NCBI RefSeq assembly: GCF_000002985.6
Contig: NC_003280.10
Location: 1 to 64,000 of the forward strand
Length of the DNA stretch: 64,000 nt
From: Caenorhabditis elegans
Taxonomy: Eukaryota; Nematoda; Chromadorea; Rhabditida; Rhabditidae
Direction of reading: 5' to 3'
Part shown: positions 45,045 through 54,600 of the stretch, piece by piece
Position numbering within the stretch: the first letter of the stretch is position 1
How the letters are laid out: each line of letters opens with the position of its first letter
Position numbers and translations under genes: made by a program
Notes under the pieces: model-generated
Database searches by the model: none
What the model was told of the DNA's origin: nothing
Seen by the model: the letters and a program-made list of their open reading frames with translations, nothing else

Positions 45045-47371
45045 ATGTGGTTGTCAAGTGAGGAGCTGAGTGCGAAGAAGACGGCTTGCCACGTGAGAAA
45101 TGTGGAATCCAACAAAGAATTTGCAGATTCTGATATCGTTGCCTCATTCGTGCACAATCGGCCAAAAGATTTGAAAAACGTTTGTTCTAAAGCACCTTCT
45201 TTCAAATGAAAATAAAAATCCATTTTAGCTGACATTCGAAAGACACGGAAAAGGAGGACGTAAAAAAGCGCCAATATTCAGCGTAAAAGGAGATATTAGC
45301 GAGCATGTTGTAGAAGTTGGGGCAGATGTTAATTGTCTTGATGAGGGATTCGATTTTGCTGTTGCTTTGGTTGATAAGGTAATTTTGAGTGTATTTTAGC
45401 TAACAAATTCACTCTTTCAAAGGCTGAGTACCGAAACCTGAAAAATATTTTGGTACTAGTTCTAAATCACCCCGCCACTTTTTTTCTTTTTTTTCAAATA
45501 AAAACGTGTGGAGTTTTTGTATTTTTAGGCTTAGGAAATAGCCATTTCTAAGCCTAAAGATGGAAAATGGACATCACGTTTTATTAAAATGAATAATATT
45601 AAAATGAGGGGAAATAATACACAAATAAAAAAAGTGGCGGGGTGATTTAGGACTAGTACCAATATTTTTTAATGACTCCAAATTTTCCCCTGATTCCGAA
45701 AATCTATCAAAAAAAAATTTCACTGACTTTGGATTTCAGCTTGAAATCCCCGAATTTCATTTGTGAACCCTTGAGATTTTTCAAACGCTCCAAAAATTTT
45801 TTTTTAATCAATGAAAAACGGAAATCAGCATCCGATATAGATTAAAAATTTCGTAAATCGACACATGGCGTCTCTGAGGCGAAAAAAGTTATTCATGGGT
45901 GGTGCACAAATGAAATTCGCCATTTCAAGCTTATATAAAAAATATAGAATATAGAAAATCTTTGAATTTTTTTCACACAGATTTTCGGGTTCAAGGTAAA
46001 ATTTGGAGTCATTTAATAATATTTCTCAGATTTCTGTACTCCACCTTTGTGTACTCTTGAAGGAATATCGAATTATGTATTTGAATAAGAATATTTTTTA
46101 AAAAAACTTACAGAGAACTGGAGAAGCAACATATCGTCCTGCACGATTCTATTCATTCGAAAGCAAGTTCTCAGAAGACATTGAGAAGATTTTCAGTGAC
46201 AAGAAGGAATCGTCGTCTGAAGAATACAAAAACGATTTTTCAATTGGAGCAGAGAAATGGGCTGAGAAACGTCGTCAATTGACATCGAATTTTGGTTCTT
46301 CGAAGAAAATTAAAATGGATGAAGCAGCTCAACGAAGAACTATTAATCAAGAAACATTGGACGAAATGAGAAAGACCGCGTTCGCTTCGAATTCGAACGT
46401 TAAAACTGAGGATGGTGCTGCTGACGTGAAGTTGGAGAATATCACAATGATGAATAAAGCCGAATCATCAATTCTTCCACCTGCTGTTCAAACGGAACTT
46501 TCACGAGATATCTATCCAATTTCCTTGTTCCTTGAAGACATTGAGATTGACGCAATTGAATCGATCGCCACTGAACTGATGGAAAAGAAGAAAAAAGAGA
46601 AACTTGAAGCTGGAATTCCAGAGTGTGTTACTCTTATTATGTACAATGAAAAGACCAAACAACGTGCAGCCGCCTATCTTTTACTCTCCACCATGATCGA
46701 GATCCTCACAAAAATGGGAAAGCAAAGACAGTTGCTGAGAAAAGATTTGAGTGAGCTAAAGATGCCCGATATTCTCCGACAGAAAGTTCAGGCCCAGTTT
46801 TTCAATGATAGTACTAATGAGAAGGGGTACACTGGACGTGGAGCCGAACGAATCCGTCTCAATGTTACCGACTATGATCGTTTTATCGCGCACACACTTG
46901 CATTGGCATTGACATTGGCACCCGAGCACAAAGTACCGATTACTCCATTTCAACAAGCTCTTAGTTATCAGCCTAGTAAACTTGAGAAGGTAAATCCCAC
47001 TTGAAAATTTTGCTTTGAATTGTTTAAAATAGTCTAAAATCCAGAAAAAATGAACCCAATTTTGTGCATGAAACGTGATAGAAAGATTCGCGTACTTTTA
47101 CTTTTACAAGATTCGCGTACGCATAATTTTGAAATTATTTATTTTATTTTTTTCTCTAAACATTCTCTAAAATTAAGCACATTTTCAAAGAACTCCAACA
47201 AGAGTTTTATTCACCAAAATGCCCCATTTTCAGATGTTCCAAGCACTAGGTGCAGACCTGATTCGTCTCGATGTGGCGTCTGCTCAAACTCTTCGTTCCC
47301 TCCGTGCCGCGATTCTCTTGAAACCTCCGAGTCTGGAACAGAAAGGGCCCAGAAAGATCATTCGGCGATAA
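45045..47371 (+). CDS. RNA polymerase I subunit A49 (POLR1E/PAF53)
   Basis: Exons 45045-45179, 45229-45378, 46114-46989 and 47234-47371 give 432 residues. The N-terminal half is the TFIIF-beta-like dimerisation part. The C-terminal half has the A49 tandem winged-helix region, recognisable in YPISLFLEDIEIDAIESIAT, VTLIMYNEKTKQRAAAYLLL, MPDILRQKVQAQFFNDS and YDRFIAHTLALALTLAPEH. Exon 3 also encodes the basic linker (WAEKRRQLTSNFGSSKKIKM). A49 with A34.5 aids initiation and elongation of rRNA synthesis in the nucleolus. It starts 195 bp after the nfyc-1 stop, with an acceptor (TTTTACAG) near 45010, as expected for an operon's second gene. Intron 2 holds a large palindrome. Confidence 0.9.
45445..45668. 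repeat. Fold-back repeat in A49 intron 2
   Basis: GGTACTAGTTCTAAATCACCCCGCCACTT pairs with AAGTGGCGGGGTGATTTAGGACTAGTACC. An inner hairpin TTTAGGCTTAGGAAATAG / CATTTCTAAGCCTAAA sits in between. It is a nested palindrome of about 215 bp, not related by eye to the other families in the window. Confidence 0.85.
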
Positions 47372-47583
47372 ATATTTTACTTATTTTTTCTTAAATCTTT
47401 TCGTTTTCCTCAAATTTGTTTTGTTTTGTTTTCTAAAATCGTTAAACTTGTTTTGTTATGAATTTCCGTTATAATCTTTATTTTTTTCTATCTTGATTTT
47501 TGGAGGGATTCGGATTCAAACACCAATCAGATTTCTAATAATTTGTATTTCAAATTTAATTTGATTACCTTTGTTACAGGCAT

Positions 47584-49863
47584 ATGTTTTCTAACGAAGA
47601 CCCAGGACAGGAAGGAGCAGAAAATGATGATGTATTCATTGGTATGCATAGTTTAATAAAAATAATTGAAATTTCTAAATGTAGATCTAAAATATAATTT
47701 CTAGAATCAAGATTTTTACTTTTTTGAGAAAAATATTGAATTAAACAAATAAAAATCGAATTTCGAAATTTTAAAAAATCACAAGAAAGTCTTATTGTTT
47801 GGCACGGGTTCCGAAGAAAAATTAAAAATTATTTGATTTTGCCTATTTTTTCGTTTTTTCTCGGTGTTTTTCAAGAGAGAATATCAAATTTAAAAAAAAA
47901 CTATATTTTCAATTAGGTATTTAATTTTCGACCTTTAACCGTAATTTCCTCTAATTACCAGGATATTTCAAACATCTTGATTTCAGAAATGCTGGATGAA
48001 TTTTCAAATGATGTACCTGGTAGTTTTTTTGAACGTGAGCCCACAAAGGATACAACGACCGCTCGAACAATGCACTTTTTGTTGAAAAGCATTGTTGGCC
48101 AACTCAAAAATCCGATAAACACCGAAGCAGAAGCTATTGCTCAGTGGCTCATCTACAAACAAACTGGTCCGCATCGTCATCAGAAGTTTTTTGGACATTT
48201 TCGTCAAATGAGCAGACTCGTCAAGAAATACAATGAAATGTCATTAATCAAAAGATTGAATCCACAGTTGAGAAAAGCTGAAAATTGTGGTGGTGACGAC
48301 GTGTATAAGCTGGAAATAAAAGCTGTTCGATATATGGGATGTGCCTATGTCAAACGAGTCTATCTGCTTGAACGAATTCGTGAATCGTGTGTAAAGTGTG
48401 CTGACGGAGCTATTGGATTACTAGAAATTGACCATTGGATCAATTTATCGCTTGTTATTGTGGCTCTTTGCTCACAAATTCATTCAGAAGTTGTCGCTCA
48501 AGTGCTTGAAATGGAAAAAGTGTATAAAATAGCAGCCGGTGTGATGATGACAGCCGATTTGAAATTTCCGAAAGAACTTAATGATCTAGAAGTTGTACGG
48601 AAGATTAGGCACGAGTCAAGAATCTTCGATGAAAGGAGAATGGAAACTTCAAATCTAACAGCAATCAGCCGTCTTTTGAAGTATAATGCTGAAACAATGA
48701 AGCAAGCTCAAACGGAGAATGATTTGAGAATGAAAACGTAGGTTGGCAAAAATTGATTTTTTCAACAAAAAAATTAAAACACAAAATGGCCGGAAATTAT
48801 TAAAAATTAGAAAAAAAAATTGATCAGAAAAATAATTCTATCTATAAATATATGAAAATAGGTTGATTTCAATGAGAAAATGATTTTTTCTGAATAAATT
48901 CAAATTCTGCTAAAATTTTATAAAGAAAGTTGAATTCCCTCCAAAATTTTTCTGAAAAAGTTTGAATTCCCGCACACATTTTTCCAAAGAAATTTGAATT
49001 CCCGTCAAAGTGTTCTCGAAAAATATGAAATTTTGCCAAATTGTTCACCACAGTATTATTATAGACCCTGCCAAATTCCCCACTTACCCTAAAGCAATAT
49101 CTTTTCAAAAGACGAAAAGTCAATTTTTCAAAAGCTACAGTAATCCTACCGTACTCCTACTCCTACTACTACTCCTACTCCTACGTACGTACTCCTAAAA
49201 AACCCCTAAATTACAATTACAGTACCCCGACCATATTCCCCTTACTAGCCCAAGCCAATTATCCTTCAAAAGACGAACATTTATTTTTTAACGAAACTAC
49301 AGTAATCCTACCGTACACCTCCAGTTTTCTCGAAATCTAAAAATTTAATCGTTGCTCGCCAAAAACCCGAGCCACAGGGCATTGAAGAACTTATTTAAAA
49401 AAATATTACAGATCAGAAGTTCTAACTGATATTCTTGCCGCTGATTTGAGTTCTCCAATTTCTACGCAGCTTCAGAAGAAAAAGACGAACAATTCCGTGC
49501 AAATGGACATGTCAGATTTGGGAATCTCAATTTCACGAGAAGATATGAGCTTCTTGAATACGACAGGTTTTTGTCTCTAATATGCTTCTAAGTAACTAGA
49601 ATTATCCAATTTTAGGTCAATCCTGTTCATCAATACCTGAAATTGAAAGCGACGAAGATGCTATATTGTTTTCCCCGAATTTGTTTGCTTCAAAATCCAT
49701 AAAAATTAAAAATAAGTTGAAAAGAATGAATCCGGTTGCCGAATCTTCTACTAAAATAACGAAGACGACTAGTTTTTTATCAGCGACAATGGATATTCTA
49801 AATAGCTCACAAGATGCTGCTGGACTACCTAGGAAGAAAAAGAAGAAGATGAATAAAAAGTGA
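47584..49863 (+). CDS. NEPRO/RMP1-like nucleolar protein (tentative)
   Basis: Exons 47584-47641, 47987-48737, 49412-49566 and 49616-49863 give 403 residues. The N-terminal half is helical. It contains AEAIAQWLIYKQTGPHRHQK followed by FFGHFRQMSRLVKKYNEMSL, which resembles the LYKNHNQHR-type motif of NEPRO and of the yeast RNase MRP protein Rmp1. The C-terminal part is Ser-rich and ends in a lysine tail (RKKKKKMNKK) typical of nucleolar proteins. NEPRO is linked to rRNA processing; that fits its position 212 bp after an RNA polymerase I subunit gene with an acceptor (TTTGTTACAG) 4 bp before ATG. Homology is by eye; a nematode-specific nucleolar protein is the alternative. Confidence 0.8.
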
Positions 49864-51457
49864 AAGGAGCGATTTATTGTTCTGCATTTACAGTAGCCCA
49901 TTTGGATACAGTAACCCAAATAGGAATTTTGTCTCCTTACGCACTTATTTTTTTGAAATACTGTATTTCTTAAAGGTACATCACATTTTGGCGCGGCCTT
50001 GATTATCGTATCTTGTTTGCAATAGCGAATATTTCCGCAAAAAGTCTTAATTATACTGTTATTGTTATTTGCTGATTCTTCATTTATGAATTTGTTGTTA
50101 AAATATATATACATTTTTAAGTTTCAGTTGCTCTTTTTAGACGGTTTCCCTGGACCGTCGAACATTCTATTTTTTTTCTGGCCGTTTCTTTGAAACTCTG
50201 ATTTTTATCTTTTCCCGTCTCTGTCTGCTCCCGCTAACTGATAGCATTAAATAGTTTTTTTCCGGGAAAATTTCAGCTGTGGCAATGACTCCAATAAAGT
50301 TCCGTTTCGTAGGAAATTTGAAGTACGAAAACTTTAGAAACTGAATTGTTTCATTTCGAAATTCGAAAATTTCAGGAAAAGAAGTGCTTACTCACCTGCC
50401 TGCAGACAGGAAAAAGTTAGATTTTCAAAAGAAAGATAAATTAAATTTTTTTGCAAAATTTTAGGAAAATAATTTTAATAACGCAAAAAATCAGGGGTGG
50501 GCGGCGATTGTCGTTCAGAAAATTTTTTTGTTGACAAATTCGGCAAATTGCCGGTTTCCCGGAAATTTTCAATTCCGGCAATTTGACGATTTGCCGAGAA
50601 TTTCAATTCCGGCAATTTTCCGATACGCCGGATTTTTTCAATTTCGGCAATTCGCCGAAAATTTTCGATTTCGGCACTTTGCCGTTTTGCCGAGATTTCA
50701 ATTTCGGCAATTTTCCGATATGCCGGATGTTTTCAATTTCGGCTATTTGCCGATATGCCAGAAATTTCAATTCCGGCAAATTGACGATTTGCCGAGAATT
50801 TCAATTCCGCCAATTTGCCGATTTGCCGGAAATTTTCAATTCCGGCCTTTCGCCGATTTGTCGGAAAATATCAATTCCGGCAATTTGCCGATTTGCCGGA
50901 AGTTTTCATTCCGGCAGTTTGCCTTTAATTGTTTTTGAACACAAATTCCATGTAATGACACATAAAGGTGCCATCATTTTCAACTAGAAACCAATAAGAA
51001 TCGATAAGAAAAGGAGAAAAAGGACAGAAGAGAAAAGAAAGATATCGAGAAATATGGGGTGATGGACAGACACAAGGTGCACAAAACACTCAACACTACT
51101 CACTTTTCTCGGTTCATTTCTCCTATTTTGTAAATTGTATGTTATGACTCTATTTGAAACTAATTTAAAGGTTATTTAAAGGTTACGCTCTGTTATTTAA
51201 ATTCTTCTTGTAATTCTAACATTATTGCAAAAACCTAATAATTGACCGGAAAACTGATAGAATACAACTTGTATTTTTAAAGCTATTACATTTAAATATC
51301 AAACGACAATACGTTCATTGAAAGCCTACATGAAATAGTTTGCATAACTGAAGAGACGCAGGTGGTGTTGACCTAGCAACCTGTTCTTATTCGTTCTTTC
51401 TTTTGTGTGTTGCACATGAGCATGAGCTCCGACCTCTTTTTACAATTTTGTATACCT
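49864..51457. other. Intergenic with a TTGCCG tandem repeat
   Basis: No supported gene. It holds the 3' flank of the NEPRO-like gene, the tandem TTTGCCGATTTGCCGG block (50495-50935), and promoter-side DNA of sptl-1. Long + frames at 50528-50987 are artefacts of the repeat. Confidence 0.65.
50495..50935. repeat. Degenerate tandem repeat of TTCCGGCAATTTGCCGATTTG units
   Basis: At least ten imperfect units of about 35-45 bp, each containing self-complementary CGGCAATTTGCCG-like cores, preceded by GGGGTGGGCGGCGATTG. It is the same family as the intron repeat at 27198-27605. Units are translatable in two + frames but have no coding character beyond the repeat. Confidence 0.88.
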
Positions 51458-51634
51458 CACGTGGTGTAGGAATGCCCCATTTCGGTTTGACCTCCAAGAC
51501 TTGTGGGATTTTAGACACTTAGACTTCTCAACTGATTTTGTGCGGTTAAGAGTGTGCTGACGTCGCATTTTTCTGGAGAAAAAATTCCCGCATTTTTTTG
51601 TAGATCAAACCGCGATGGGACAGCACCCCGTGTT
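51458..51634. repeat. Fold-back repeat at the sptl-1 5' end
   Basis: CACGTGGTGTAGGAATGCCCCATTTCGG at the left pairs imperfectly with CCGCGATGGGACAGCACCCCGTG at the right. It ends 25 bp before the sptl-1 start codon and 16 bp before the spliced-leader acceptor, so it occupies the outron or core promoter. Confidence 0.8.
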
Positions 51635-51658
51635 ACCTATATTACTTTCAGACTAAAC

Positions 51659-54600
51659 ATGGGATTTCTACCAGATTCGTGGCATTTCTACATTGAAACT
51701 TTGCTCGTTGCACTTCTTGCCTATGTTGTCATGCGGAACAGATCCAAACGTCAACAAGAAAAACTTTCAAAGAAACTAACTGAAAGGCAGAAAGATGAAT
51801 TAATTGCTGATTGGACTCCGGAACCATTGGTTCCTGAAACACCACAAGACCATCCTGTACTGAATCCAAAATATGCTGATGGGTGAGTTTTACTCGTTTT
51901 TAGGCTTTTTTCACATATTCATTCCCCCAAATTGCAGAAAAATGACAAAGGATGTTTCGATCGATGGCGAAAAGTATCTCAACATGGCATCAACAAATTT
52001 CCTCAGCTTTATCGGAGTCAAACGGATTGAAGACCGTGCGAAACAGACGATTTTCAAGTACGGCGTAGGATCGTGCGGGCCACGTGGATTCTACGGAACT
52101 GTTGATGTTCATTTGGACCTTGAAAAAGAATTGGCAAAGTGAGGCAACTTACTATAGTTATAAAGAGACAACTTACTATAGTTACAAATTTTAATTTAAA
52201 GATTTATTTTCCAGATTTATGGGATGTGAGGAGGCTGTTCTGTACAGCTATGGGTTTGCTACAGTATCTTCAGCAATTCCCGCATACGCTAAAAAGGGAG
52301 ATGTCATCTTTGTTGACGAAGGTGTTAACTTTGCAATCCAAAAAGGTCTTCAAGCATCACGAAGTCGTGTTGAATATTTCAAGCATAACGACATGGAGCA
52401 CTTGGAGAGGTTATTACTGGAACAAGAACAAAGAGACAAGAAAGACCCGAAAAAGGCCAAGTCTGTACGGCGATTCATTGTTGTTGAAGGCCTCTATGTA
52501 AATTATGCGGATCTTTGCCCACTTCCCAAGATTATCGAGTTCAAATGGCGATTCAAAGTTCGTGTTTTCATTGACGAAAGCTGGTCATTTGGAGTCATTG
52601 GAAAAACCGGAAGAGGTAAGCTTAATGAAAAAAATTTCAAAAATTTCGTATGGTGGTTAACTATTTTGAAGAAAAACATTCAGAAGTTTTTTTTGGAATT
52701 TTTTAAAATAAAAAAAAACGTTCTTTTTTTAGTTTGAAATTTTTTGAATCCGTGGCAAAATTTCAGATTTTTTCGAAAATTAAAAAAAAATTTCAAAAAA
52801 AATCTGAATGTTAGCCGGCCCCTAAACATCCGGGAAATCATCAAAATCTGCAAAAAATTCACATTTAGAGCCATTTTACGGACCTCAAAGTTGTGAAAAA
52901 ATGCATTGAAACATTTTCAGAGCCACTTTTTTCCAATTCAGTGCTCCTCTGCCGCTAAGTTTAGCATGAAAAATACCACAGACCAATACAAACACAAAAA
53001 TAGGATAGGAAAGCTTTATATATAGAGAAAAGTAATACCCCGTTTGCAAAAATTAAATGTACAATTGAAATAATTCCTATAAAAACAATCGAATCTATAA
53101 AATATATAATACAAACACCGTAATAAGTGTGAGAATGTTACTGTACCCGAAAGTAGAGGATGATGATGATGTCGTGATGGTAGTGGTGATATCAATTGGT
53201 AGAGATGTCGACGAATCTGGTGACGATTTCATAGACGTCGTTTGTGATCCGACCAATGATTCTAATATCGGCCCGTTATACTGTAGTCGATCGGAATATG
53301 TGAAAATTAAATCCAGTGCTGCACCATTGGTCCAACCGAATCCGGCCTGAAATGATCATTTTTTAGGTTTCGTAGTTCCTCTACCTTACTAACCTGAACT
53401 TCGTATTCTCCACCAGTCGCCAACTTTCCCAGTGGCTCCTTTACATTATATTTCTCCCACATTTCATCGGAAACATTGAATGTTTGCATATTAGTCTCCA
53501 GCCATTTCTCAGCAAGAGTAAACGCCTTTTGTTGTAGAATTGGATTGTTAGACTTGCGAAGTCCTTCAATGATCATATGATTCATTGGACTCCAACCATT
53601 TGGGAAATCCCATTGCTGGTTCGTCTCCTCGTTCATACTTGTTGGAATTCCGCCGGGTATTGAGAACGCCCCAGAATTCTGCATTTCATTGTACACATCC
53701 ACTGCAATCTGAGAGTTCAGTGGGTCGTAGCACTGCGAGAATAGAGGTACAGCATTGGATGCGAAGAAGTCAGTATTGTGGGTGAGTGTCCGAAGATTAT
53801 AGTCGTACCATCCTTTTCGAGCCGGTACGTAGAATACCTTTGTGAATGCTTCACGGAAGTTTGTAAAACGAGATGACCACTCCAAATGTTTCAAGGGGTT
53901 TCCGGTAAGTTTATAGAACAATTGCATAATGTTCATGTTGTAGCAAAGAAAGGCATTCAAATCCACTGGTACTATATTAGTTGTCTCAATAGTTGAAATA
54001 TCTTTATGATTTTTAAACCATCTACTCGAAAAGTCCCATCCGCTTTCTGCCGCACTTCCCAAGTCTTTGAAAAACTGCTTCTTCCTATCCTTTGTTGTAA
54101 AATGTTCTGCACTCAGTACATCCTCTCTGAAACTTTCAGGTCTTGGAGTTTCAGCCTCTGTTCTGTACTGGAACATGTGAAGTGTTTCATTCAAGTCCGG
54201 ATGCTCATAGGTCACATTAACAGTTCTTCTTTCACTCCAAAATGTGTACTCTTTTTCGATAACTGGTATCAAATCTGCTACTAGTTGAATGTCCTGAGTT
54301 GCCAAGTAATACTCGTATACCATTGGTGCGAAAAACGGTGGCTGAGATCTTCGAAGGTAATAAACTCGGCCTCCGTTCGGCACAAAACCATACGTTTCAA
54401 TTATATGTGCGAAGTTCAATATCATCATTCTTGCAGTTGAATACAGTTCAGACGCGATTAACCCTTTGAGTATCCAATATGCATCCCAATAGTAGAATTC
54501 ACGGAACCTTCCTCCAGGAAGGATGAACTGATATGGCACATAAATGAGAGAGAAACGAGATGGATCATTTTTCACTTCTGGCTTTATCTGGCGGCAAAGT

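Noticed and set aside
49010-49198. CCTACT/ACTCCTA short tandem near 49145-49195
   Set aside because: Simple repeat in an intron; too short and irregular to be a CRISPR or satellite array.
50528-50987. Two overlapping + frames of about 135 codons with FQFRQF-type repeats
   Set aside because: Pure translation of a degenerate tandem repeat; no Met context, splice sites or conserved domain.
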